Shown here piece by piece: positions 1 to 5,794 of a stretch of 8,345 nt of DNA; positions within the stretch are counted from its first letter, which is position 1; every line of letters starts with the position of its first letter. The stretch covers positions 1 to 8,345 of the forward strand of contig JAGGYV010000210.1 in the NCBI GenBank assembly GCA_021162325.1, in the 5' to 3' direction. Below the pieces are notes generated by a model. That model searched no databases, was not told where the DNA came from, and saw only the letters and a list, made by a program, of their open reading frames with translations. A program made the position numbers and the translations under genes. Origin of the DNA: Desulfobacteraceae bacterium (GTDB lineage: Bacteria > Desulfobacterota > Desulfobacteria > Desulfobacterales > Desulfosalsimonadaceae).

Positions 1-360
1 ATTTATAACACATTAAAATTTTCACAGGCTGTGCGGGTTGACCAAACCATCTGGGTATCCGGCCAGGTGGGGATGGATGAAAAAGGGACGGTGGGTGAAA
101 CAATTGAAGAACAATCCCGCATGGCATTTCAAAACCTGAAAAAAGTACTGGATGAAGCGGGTGCATCCATGGACGACATCGTGGAGTTGGTGACCTATCA
201 CACCAAAATGAAAGACATAAAAATTTTCGGAAAAATAAAATCGGAATTTATCACGGATAATTTTCCGGCATGGACCGCGGTGGGTATAACGGAACTCGTT
301 TTTCCGCAACTCATGCTTGAAATCCGGGCAACTGCGATTATTGGCAGCGGTAGTAAATAA
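1..360 (+). CDS. RidA/YjgF-family protein, 5' truncated, Arg-to-Trp subfamily
   Basis: The reading frame is open from base 1, and the family's N-terminal strand (NTLKFSQAVRV) lies upstream of the first GTG at 31. The true start is therefore probably a few codons outside the window. Visible family features are the early VSGQVG strand (codons 19-24), the long helix around EEQSRMAFQNLKKVL, and the C-terminal signature PAWTAVGITEL followed by MLEIRATA. RidA proteins form trimers. Archetypal members hydrolyse reactive enamines and imines such as 2-aminoacrylate, using an Arg equivalent to E. coli Arg105. Here that position is Trp (codon 91, bases 271-273), while the Glu equivalent to E. coli Glu120 is kept (codon 107). 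I therefore infer a Rid subfamily without standard imine deaminase activity and of unknown substrate. From memory, PAWTAVG is common in one such subfamily. The gene converges with the DsrE-like gene. Confidence 0.9.
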   Translation: MYNTLKFSQAVRVDQTIWVSGQVGMDEKGTVGETIEEQSRMAFQNLKKVLDEAGASMDDIVELVTYHTKMKDIKIFGKIKSEFITDNFPAWTAVGITELVFPQLMLEIRATAIIGSGSK

Positions 361-383
361 AACGCCGTGTCAACTCTCACGGC
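350..383 (-). terminator. Probable intrinsic terminator of the DsrE-like gene
   Basis: GCCGTG (364-369) and CACGGC (378-383) form a 6-bp stem with an 8-nt loop. Read on the minus strand, the stem is followed by GTTTTATTTA, a T-rich tract that overlaps the end of the RidA-like gene. On the plus strand no T run follows directly, so it should mainly serve the minus-strand gene. Confidence 0.5.
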
Positions 384-428
384 ACCATTCAACTTCTTAA
401 ATTTTAAGGATACTGAATCACATTCATT

Positions 429-773
429 CTAAAAAGTGATAATTTCATATCCCTGGTCCCGATATTCGACCATGGACGGATGACCGGACATATCATCTAA
501 AAGCGTCAATTCCTGGTCCTTTGCTGCCTGTAATGTTCCCAGCTTGTTGGAACAGGCCCGGCACACCCCGCCAACCAGCCCGGCGTTTTTGACTTTTCCC
601 CACAATTTATTCAGCGGATGATCTTCTTTAACCAGATCAGGGATGAGCTTGACGGCAGCGCCTTCTATGATAACAGACGGTGCGTGCCCTTTTGCCTTCA
701 TCTCCAGGGCATTTAACAAAACATGAATAAAACACATGGGGTCCCCGTTAAATACAAACAAAGCGAATTTCAT
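429..773 (-). CDS. DsrE-like small cytoplasmic protein
   Basis: This 114-residue protein begins MKFALFVFNGDP, the first strand of the DsrE/DsrF-like fold. It carries a C-R-A-C motif (Cys71, Cys74) after GLVGGV and ends in the block LLDDMSGHPSMVEYRDQGYEIITF-type, which I recognise from DsrE-family proteins of anaerobes. Relatives of this fold include sulfur-carrier proteins (DsrE, TusD) that use a conserved Cys, and the CxxC here could carry sulfur or bind metal. That role is inference, because many family members have no known function. The start is supported by AAGGAG a few bases upstream of the ATG at 773. A TTGACA-like -35 lies at 852-857 on the minus strand, but its -10 is unclear. It stands alone and converges with the RidA-like gene; no dsr or tus genes are nearby. 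Confidence 0.85.
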   Translation of the reverse strand: MKFALFVFNGDPMCFIHVLLNALEMKAKGHAPSVIIEGAAVKLIPDLVKEDHPLNKLWGKVKNAGLVGGVCRACSNKLGTLQAAKDQELTLLDDMSGHPSMVEYRDQGYEIITF

Positions 774-949
774 TATTTTTTCTCCTTAAAAAAATTTTAA
801 ATAATTCACTGCCGACGCTGATTTATAATCATTCATAATTCTCCATTTATTTGTCAAGAATATAAAATAATAACTTTAAACGGCTTTCTCATATTAAAAT
901 ACCTTTATATCACTTAAAATCAAATCCGCCGCCGGCATCTGATTTGTAT

Positions 950-978
950 TTGACAAAATTAACAAAATTGATAAATAT
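950..978 (+). promoter_or_regulatory. Candidate sigma70-type promoter for the reductase gene
   Basis: A perfect TTGACA (950-955) is followed after 17 bp by AAATAT (973-978), which matches the -10 consensus at only three positions. TAAATA, one base earlier, is no better. The -35 is convincing and the -10 is weak. The implied 5' leader is about 120 nt. Confidence 0.3.
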
Positions 979-1052
979 GTGTCATCAAAATTTTATACCT
1001 AAAAACCTTTTTACAATACTGTCAGCCAAGAATTACTACAAAACACAACAAG

Positions 1053-1074
1053 CAGTCGGACCTATAGACGACTG
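1053..1074 (+). promoter_or_regulatory. Leader hairpin before the reductase gene
   Basis: CAGTCG (1053-1058) pairs perfectly with CGACTG (1069-1074) across a 10-nt loop, followed by TTTTCTTT. The hairpin ends 16 nt before the AAAGGA ribosome binding site (1091-1096). It could act as a weak attenuator or stabilise the leader. The stem is short and its function is inferred only. Confidence 0.35.
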
Positions 1075-1104
1075 TTTTCTTTCATATAAAAAAGGATTGC
1101 ATCA

Positions 1105-3186
1105 ATGAAGACCATTGTTAACATCAGCCTGGGACCCAGTAAAGACGACTATGATTTCAATCCGCGCTTTATGGGAAAAAATTTCCGGGTAATCCGTCTC
1201 GGTACAGACGGAAACATCGATATCGCAGCGGATCTGCTTCAGGAGTGGGATTCCAGGGCAGATGTTATCGGACTGGGGTCTATCCAGTTCCCATTCACCA
1301 TCGGCAGTAAAAGCAAATCTGAAGCACAGACAAAAATCCTTGATCAGCTGGGGGGCACGTTAAACACACCGTTTACTACCGGAGACTCCCTCCGCAGTGT
1401 CGGCCACGAATGGACCATCCGGCATCTCCAATATACCTTCGGCAATAATTTTTTCAATAACAGCCGGGTGGTGTTTTTCTCCGGAATGATTAACTCCAGC
1501 TCAGCAAGCGCCATCTCCGAATATACAGGCAACATCAAATTCTGCGATCCGATTCTGGAACACGGCATTCCCAAATTTTTAAAATCCATTAACGATCTGA
1601 AATTATATGCAAACGAACTTCACAGTGTCCTCAAATGGGTGCCCAGCCGACAGTTTTCCGATTTTGCCATGCCGGTGCGGGCGTATAACGAATTTATCAT
1701 TCAAAAAGCCCTCCAGCAGGCCAACATTATTGTCGTACCGTATTACAATTTCCATCAATACCTTAAAAACTGCGGAATGAAAGAGCTTTCCGGAAAAACG
1801 ATCATCACTGCAACCGCCTATGATGACCGGGTAAAATTCCTGAAAGAACGCGGTGTGAATATGATTATAGACGCAACGCCTAAAATCATGGAAAACGTGG
1901 TGGGCGTCAGTGTTTTAGAGGCAATGATCATGGTGGCGCTTGATAAAACACCGGAAACCCTTTCGCGGGATGATTTGCTTGAAGTCATATCCGAGCGCCG
2001 GATGGATCCGCGCGTTATTTATCCATCCGGAGAAAAAAAACGCGTCAACCGGTTTGCCTTTGTCGTCCATCCCCTGACCCGGGACTACCTGAAAAAGATT
2101 AAGCCGGTGGGCTGGATATCCAAGTTACGGCCGACTGCCAAATTAGACACTATTGAAAAACTAATGGCATATTCGCCGCCGTTTGTTTACTCCAAGGTCA
2201 CGGGAATCAAGTCTCCGACCGGGGTTGAAGCCGAAGGGTGGCTGATTGCCATTGGAATGACACCCAAACAGATGCTGGCACACAGCCCGAAATTTATAAA
2301 TTCCCGGCTGCTCAAAGCTGCAAAAATAGCCAAAGGACTGGGGGCTCAGATTATCGGACTGGGAGCGTTAACCAGGGCCATGGGCGATGCAGGGGTCACA
2401 GTAGCCAAATTTTCCGATCTCCCGGTTACCACCGGCAACAGCTACAGCGCCTCAGCAGCCCTGTGGGCAACAGCCGAAGCTGTCCGGCAAATGGGTCTGA
2501 TCGAAATGAGCAAAGGAAAAAAGCTGAAAGGAAAAACCATGGTCATCGGCGCTACCGGTGCTGTCGGATCGGTCTGCGCCAAACTCCTTGCAACCGCATT
2601 CAAGGAAGTTTACATGGTCGACAGCCATGATGCCAAACTGCTTTCCCTAAGAGAATCCATATTAAATGAAATTAAAGATGTAAAAGTTTACATTACAACC
2701 AGATCCGATAAATACCTTGATGAAATGGACGTCATCGTGACCGCTTCAGCTGCCAGCCCGGATGAAAAAATTCTGGATATTGAAAAAGTAAAACCAGGAT
2801 GTGTGATCACCGATGTCAACCGGCCGCTTAACTTTTCCATCAAGGATGCCAAAAGACGGCCGGATGTGCTGATCATCGCGTCCGGTGAAATTGCGCTCCC
2901 CGGAAAACCGGAAATGAAAAATATCGGCCTGCCGCCGGGTGTTGCCTATGCCAGCCTGGCAGAAACGATTATCCTGGCCCTGGAAGGACGGTATGAAAAT
3001 TTCAGTGTCGGCAAAGACATCCAGTGGGAAAAGGTGAGCGAAATATACAAACTGGGTTTAAAACACGGGATGAAACTCTCCGCTATATCCGGGCTTGACG
3101 GGGTTTTAAAACATGATGATTTTGTCCGGGTTCGGGATCTGGCAAGAATCGCCCAACGAACAGCAAGCAAAACCATCCCCCAATAA
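1105..3186 (+). CDS. Two-part protein: unknown N-terminal domain plus fatty acyl-ACP/aldehyde reductase (AAR)-like dehydrogenase
   Basis: This protein has 693 residues, about twice the length of cyanobacterial long-chain acyl-ACP reductase (about 340). Residues 313-662 follow that family in order: RFAFVVHPLTRDYL, LGAQIIGLGALT (412-423), TTGNSYSASAALW (442-454), the Rossmann glycine motif GATGAVGS (482-489), KPGCVITDVNRP with Cys566 at the place of the catalytic Cys, SGEIALPG (593-600), and NFSVGKDIQWEKV through KHGMKLSAI. Cyanobacterial AAR reduces acyl-ACP or acyl-CoA to aldehyde with NADPH via a thioester on that Cys, and this part keeps the needed elements. Residues 1-310 have no Walker or other motif I can name. 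They look soluble and alpha/beta, with strands such as ADVIGLGSI and ANIIVVPYY and a stretch SGKTIITATAYDD. No signal peptide or membrane segment is visible. The start is set by AAAGGA 8 nt upstream. An acyl-thioester or related carbonyl substrate is inference; a general amino-acid or shikimate dehydrogenase annotation would be an alternative. Confidence 0.8.
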   Translation: MKTIVNISLGPSKDDYDFNPRFMGKNFRVIRLGTDGNIDIAADLLQEWDSRADVIGLGSIQFPFTIGSKSKSEAQTKILDQLGGTLNTPFTTGDSLRSVGHEWTIRHLQYTFGNNFFNNSRVVFFSGMINSSSASAISEYTGNIKFCDPILEHGIPKFLKSINDLKLYANELHSVLKWVPSRQFSDFAMPVRAYNEFIIQKALQQANIIVVPYYNFHQYLKNCGMKELSGKTIITATAYDDRVKFLKERGVNMIIDATPKIMENVVGVSVLEAMIMVALDKTPETLSRDDLLEVISERRMDPRVIYPSGEKKRVNRFAFVVHPLTRDYLKKIKPVGWISKLRPTAKLDTIEKLMAYSPPFVYSKVTGIKSPTGVEAEGWLIAIGMTPKQMLAHSPKFINSRLLKAAKIAKGLGAQIIGLGALTRAMGDAGVTVAKFSDLPVTTGNSYSASAALWATAEAVRQMGLIEMSKGKKLKGKTMVIGATGAVGSVCAKLLATAFKEVYMVDSHDAKLLSLRESILNEIKDVKVYITTRSDKYLDEMDVIVTASAASPDEKILDIEKVKPGCVITDVNRPLNFSIKDAKRRPDVLIIASGEIALPGKPEMKNIGLPPGVAYASLAETIILALEGRYENFSVGKDIQWEKVSEIYKLGLKHGMKLSAISGLDGVLKHDDFVRVRDLARIAQRTASKTIPQ

Positions 3187-3193
3187 ATTGGGG
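3178..3193 (+). terminator. Hairpin across the stop codon of the reductase gene
   Basis: CCCCAA (3178-3183) and TTGGGG (3188-3193) form a 6-bp stem around a TAAA loop, and the TAA stop codon lies at its tip (3184-3186). No T run follows, so it is at best a weak or factor-assisted terminator or a 3' end stabiliser. Confidence 0.35.
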
Positions 3194-3217
3194 CTTAACC
3201 AGACGGCCATGGGAAAT

Positions 3218-3296
3218 GGCGGCCTAAAGGCCGCCGCTACATGGTGTGTCGCCTCCGATCTATGTAGCGGAAACCTTTAGGTTTCCATCAATACAT
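3218..3296. repeat. REP-like doublet, family A (foot-to-foot pair)
   Basis: There are two hairpins, each with a 7-bp perfect stem and a 4-nt loop. Unit 1 is GGCGGCC-TAAA-GGCCGCC (3218-3235), flanked by GCTACAT (3236-3242). Unit 2 is ATGTAGC (3262-3268) followed by GGAAACC-TTTA-GGTTTCC (3269-3286). Read on its own strand, each unit is ATGTAGC, then GG-nnn-CC-TTTA-GG-nnn-CC, so they are inverted copies of one pattern, 19 bp apart. The stem centres differ (CGG/CCG versus AAA/TTT) but remain paired. GTAG at the foot is the tetranucleotide typical of REP elements mobilised by RAYT (TnpA-REP) enzymes. Unit 2 has a further outer pairing, ATGTA (3262-3266) with TACAT (3292-3296). The element sits between two convergent genes, the usual place for REPs, where it may also block read-through. 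No RAYT gene is in the window. Confidence 0.75.
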
Positions 3297-3326
3297 CGGG
3301 GAAAACGGATGCCATTCTACGCTAAA

Positions 3327-4613
3327 TCAGGATTTGGGCACCGGTTTTTTAGTCAGACGGCAAAGTACCACCATGGCGACAAGAATTCCCGCAGAAATAT
3401 AAAACGCCAGATCCAGGCTGCCGGTAATATCTTTAATGTTGCCGGCGACTCTTGCCATAAAAAAACCAAACCCCCAGCCGAGGAACACCAGGCCATAATT
3501 GACACCCAGATGTTTTGCGCCAAAAAAATCAGCCGTATAGGATGGGAGCAGGGAAAGCCCGCCGCCATATTGCCAGTAAGCAATACCCACCACGATAAAA
3601 AGCAAAACCAGGTTCTGGGATTTGATAACCGTCGGCATGGCAGCCAGGCACAAGGCGGACACCATACAGTTGATGGTATACGCTTTGTCCCTGCCAATTT
3701 TATCACTATACATTCCTGTCCCCACCCGACCGGAAGCATTTATAAGGCCGCCATATGAAACTAAAATCCACGCATTGGCCGCAAAAAACGGAATGCCTGT
3801 AGCTGCGGATTTTAAAATCCCGGCCGCATTGGCAATAATCAGCAATCCGGACTGGGTGGAACCAATGAATAAAACGACCAGAGCGTAAAACTGCCAGGTT
3901 CTCACCATCTCACCCGGTGTCCAGTCTTTCCCTGTGGTTGCCGCCGCTTTTTTCGTTGAAGTCGTTATGACTCCAGGCGGTACATACCCTTCGGGCGGCC
4001 ATGCAAGGAACTGAGCGGCCACACAGATTACGACAGCAAAAAACACACCCAGCCCGACAAAACTGCCCGTAATGCCGTAATTGGTAATCAGCCACTTACC
4101 CAACGGACCGATATAGATAGCCGCGCCGCCATACCCGCCTACGACAAGACCTGCGATCATACCACGTTTATGCGGACCGAACCATTTGAGTGCCGCCGGC
4201 GTCGGGGCGGCATACCCGATACCCATGCCGATTCCGCCGAGAATGCCGAACCCGATGATCAAACCGGTATAACTTTTCATTAAACCTGCGATAATGCACC
4301 CGGATGCCAGGCAGAGCCCGCCGACGATTGCGCCGAATTTCGGTCCAAACTTATCATGAATCCGCCCCCCGGGAATCATGAACAAAGCGAATATAATAAC
4401 AGCCAGAGAAAATGGCGTAGCAGCCTGGGCGTTGGTCAGGTATGTCCAACCCACGTTGATTCCTTCCATCGGCTGACCGGCCAGATCGACATTAACCAGT
4501 TTTTTGGCCCAGATACTCCAGGCATAAAGAATACCCAGACATAAATTAACCACCGTTCCTGCGGCTACGACCACCCACGCCTTGCCCGGCACTTTATCAG
4601 CCCGTGCTGCCAT
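3327..4613 (-). CDS. MFS transporter, OFA (oxalate/formate antiporter-like) family
   Basis: This 428-residue inner-membrane protein has about 12 hydrophobic segments in two halves, separated by a soluble loop near residues 205-238. Family marks are the N-terminal segment WVVVAAGTVVNLCLGILYAWSIW, the MFS motif A variant GGRIHDKFGPK (82-92) after the second segment, GIGMGIGYAAPTPAALKWF (127-145), the post-TM6 phrase WPPEGYVPPG (205-214), and the second-half repeat GRVGTGMYSDKIGRDK (295-310). OFA proteins exchange small carboxylates; OxlT swaps oxalate for formate. OxlT relies on an Arg and a Lys (Lys355) in the membrane. Arg296 could be the former, but the corresponding late segment here (NYGLVFLGWGFGFF) has no Lys, so oxalate is not assured. 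The start is supported by GGAGG (4620-4624) 6 nt upstream. It appears monocistronic and its substrate is unknown. Confidence 0.85.
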   Translation of the reverse strand: MAARADKVPGKAWVVVAAGTVVNLCLGILYAWSIWAKKLVNVDLAGQPMEGINVGWTYLTNAQAATPFSLAVIIFALFMIPGGRIHDKFGPKFGAIVGGLCLASGCIIAGLMKSYTGLIIGFGILGGIGMGIGYAAPTPAALKWFGPHKRGMIAGLVVGGYGGAAIYIGPLGKWLITNYGITGSFVGLGVFFAVVICVAAQFLAWPPEGYVPPGVITTSTKKAAATTGKDWTPGEMVRTWQFYALVVLFIGSTQSGLLIIANAAGILKSAATGIPFFAANAWILVSYGGLINASGRVGTGMYSDKIGRDKAYTINCMVSALCLAAMPTVIKSQNLVLLFIVVGIAYWQYGGGLSLLPSYTADFFGAKHLGVNYGLVFLGWGFGFFMARVAGNIKDITGSLDLAFYISAGILVAMVVLCRLTKKPVPKS

Positions 4614-4690
4614 ATTTATCCTCCATAATTGTATAAATAGCCTTAAAATAAAGCTTTGAATTCAATGAAAGTTGATTCCTTGTCTGCGCT

Positions 4691-4719
4691 AATATTTCTG
4701 AAATACACGTTTTTTGCAA
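4691..4719 (-). promoter_or_regulatory. Candidate promoter of the OFA transporter
   Basis: On the minus strand, TTGCAA (4714-4719) and AATATT (4691-4696) are separated by 17 bp. Each matches the sigma70 consensus at four of six positions. The position suits a leader of about 70 nt. The call is weak and based on spacing only. Confidence 0.3.
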
Positions 4720-4810
4720 CCCCAAAGTACAATGTTTTTTTACAGGATATATCTCAATACTGCATTATCAGTGAATTTACAGTAACACCACGATCAGCAG
4801 ATGATGCGGG

Positions 4811-4828
4811 AAAAAAATTCTGAATTTT
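4811..4828 (-). terminator. Weak AT-only terminator after the peptidase gene
   Basis: On the minus strand AAAATT-CAG-AATTTT is followed by more T residues, giving an uninterrupted T7 within 4811-4817. It lies 24-41 nt past the stop codon. The stem is all A-T and therefore weak, but the T tract is in the right place. Confidence 0.3.
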
Positions 4829-4851
4829 ATTGAAAGAATTGGGATTAAATT

Positions 4852-5428
4852 CTATCTGATCAGAAACAGACTGTATTGCTGAAGTTCCCGGTCCAGAGCC
4901 CTGGCATTTTTCATAAATTTTTCCAAAAAATCCCAGAATTGAGAGCGGTGATTTAAAACTTTCGTATGCACCAGTTCATGCATAATCGCATAATCCATCA
5001 ACGCTTCCGGCAATCTCACAAGATGGATGTTTAAATTGATATTCTTCTTTGCCGAGCAGCTTCCCCATCGGGTTTTCTGGTTTCTGACAAATACCCGGTT
5101 GTATGGCAGCCCATGTTTTTCGGACAATTTATTCAGTCGCTGCACTAATATTTTCCTGGCTGTTTTCCGATCGATATCGCCGCTGGCCGGATCACTCTGA
5201 CGCCGGGAAGCTGCCTGTTCAACGGCTTTCAGTTTCGGAAGATGCCGGGTGACCCATTGAACCCTTTGACCGGGCAAATGCTTCTGCGGATTCAAAGGAA
5301 ACACCTTTCGGCACGGCCACCCGAACCCCTCGAAACGGCCGAATCGAAAGGTTCATATGCTTTGCCCGGATGCTCTGCTCCAGCAAGACTTCACCGACAC
5401 CGAAAATAAGTACTTTCTTTTTTTTCAT
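4852..5428 (-). pseudogene. YgjP/DUF45 (M48-like) zinc metallopeptidase, broken by a 1-base frameshift
   Basis: Two overlapping minus-strand frames together make one protein. The first (from 5428) begins MKKKKVLIFGVGEVLLEQS and runs through the family's SIRPFRGVRVAVPKGVSF block to FARSK. The second continues VQWVTRHLPKL and carries the TRWGSCS motif and the zinc site HELVH followed by NHRSQFW. The join lies at the GGG run (bases 5262-5264). Removing one G gives an unbroken product of about 191 residues with zinc ligands near His150, His154 and His160 and catalytic Glu151, close to family length. As given, the first frame stops at 5219 without the catalytic domain, and a product starting at 5304 would lack the N-terminal part. 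The cause may be a real mutation, an assembly error or +1 frameshifting. The start codon has no clear ribosome binding site but lies 11 nt after the upstream small gene, suggesting translational coupling. Confidence 0.85.
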
Positions 5429-5439
5429 ACAATTAAAAA

Positions 5440-5634
5440 TCAGGGATTGACCGCCAGCAGGCTGATTCCCAGCCTTTTTTCCAGACCTTCCACCTTGGCC
5501 AGCGCATCATCTGTCAGGATTGCTGAGCTGACATCATGGCAGGAAAATGCCAGCAGGGGGGCATTGATTTCAGTTTCAAGCTGATTGATTTCTTTCAGGT
5601 CATTTTCAGATAAATTTAAAAGTGAACAGATCAT
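5440..5634 (-). CDS. Small (64-residue) protein of unknown function with internal duplication
   Basis: I do not recognise a named family. The gene is well supported: AAGGAGG lies 7 nt upstream of the ATG at 5634, a promoter candidate lies further upstream, and the next gene follows after 11 nt. The protein contains two gap-free copies of a 23-residue unit, residues 8-30 (L-S-E-N-D-L ... LE ... LLAF) and 40-62 (L-T-D-D-A-L ... LE ... LLAV). They share seven identical and about six similar positions. Each unit reads as an amphipathic helix ending in the short hydrophobic strand LLA. Cys3 and Cys32 are present. No signal peptide or membrane segment is seen. Its operon position suggests a link with the YgjP-like peptidase, for example as a partner or substrate, but this is guesswork. 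Confidence 0.75.
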   Translation of the reverse strand: MICSLLNLSENDLKEINQLETEINAPLLAFSCHDVSSAILTDDALAKVEGLEKRLGISLLAVNP

Positions 5635-5700
5635 GATTTTCCTCCTTAATTATTACTGGGCTTAATTATTTCCGGAGCGAACATATCAAATTTATCTTGT

Positions 5701-5729
5701 TTGAACGTATTCATATGAATTACTATAAT
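5701..5729 (+). promoter_or_regulatory. Strong sigma70-type promoter of the LEA lipoprotein gene
   Basis: TTGAAC (5701-5706, four of six matches) and a perfect TATAAT (5724-5729) are separated by exactly 17 bp. Transcription should start near 5736, giving a leader of about 60 nt before the ATG at 5795. Confidence 0.65.
5709..5720. promoter_or_regulatory. Perfect 12-bp palindrome in the promoter spacer, candidate operator
   Basis: ATTCATATGAAT is its own reverse complement and sits between the -35 and -10 of the plus-strand promoter. It also lies just downstream of the -10 of the opposing promoter. A dimeric repressor bound here could shut both transcription units. The regulator is unknown and none is encoded in the window. 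Confidence 0.4.
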
Positions 5730-5749
5730 CAAAACTATAAAAATTACAA
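5722..5749 (-). promoter_or_regulatory. Candidate divergent promoter of the small-protein/peptidase operon
   Basis: On the minus strand, TTGTAA (5744-5749) and TATAGT (5722-5727, five of six matches) are separated by 16 bp. The site overlaps the plus-strand promoter almost fully, so the two directions should compete for polymerase. Confidence 0.4.
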
Positions 5750-5794
5750 CACAGGAAAACATCAGGCACTCAAAACAAGTATCCGGAGAACCCA

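Larger units (their letters stand above)
774..1104. other. AT-rich divergent intergenic spacer
   Basis: This 331-bp spacer lies between two divergently transcribed genes and is strikingly AT-rich. It has no coding frame I can support. It should hold both promoters: TTGACA occurs on the minus strand (852-857) and on the plus strand (950-955). A short hairpin sits just before the ribosome binding site of the downstream gene. Confidence 0.6.

Noticed and set aside
824..829. A perfect TATAAT on the plus strand in the 774-1104 spacer
   Set aside because: No -35-like hexamer lies 16-18 bp upstream (ATAATT is found there), and such hexamers are expected by chance in DNA this AT-rich.
2238..2630. 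A 130-codon plus-strand frame inside the reductase gene
   Set aside because: It is a shadow of the conserved AAR-like coding sequence: the true frame carries all motifs and the shadow shows no family or ribosome binding site.
3218..3296. CRISPR-like or attachment-site reading of the two spaced palindromes
   Set aside because: There are only two units, in inverted rather than direct orientation, without regular spacers, cas genes, tRNA or integrase. A REP doublet explains the pattern better.
3246..3758. A 170-codon plus-strand frame opposite the transporter gene
   Set aside because: It lies antisense to the 3' end of the OFA gene and begins inside the REP doublet. Its composition is an antisense shadow, with no recognisable domain.
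5357..5584. A plus-strand frame antisense to the small-protein/peptidase operon
   Set aside because: The minus-strand genes have strong translation signals and protein features. This frame has neither a ribosome binding site nor a family match.
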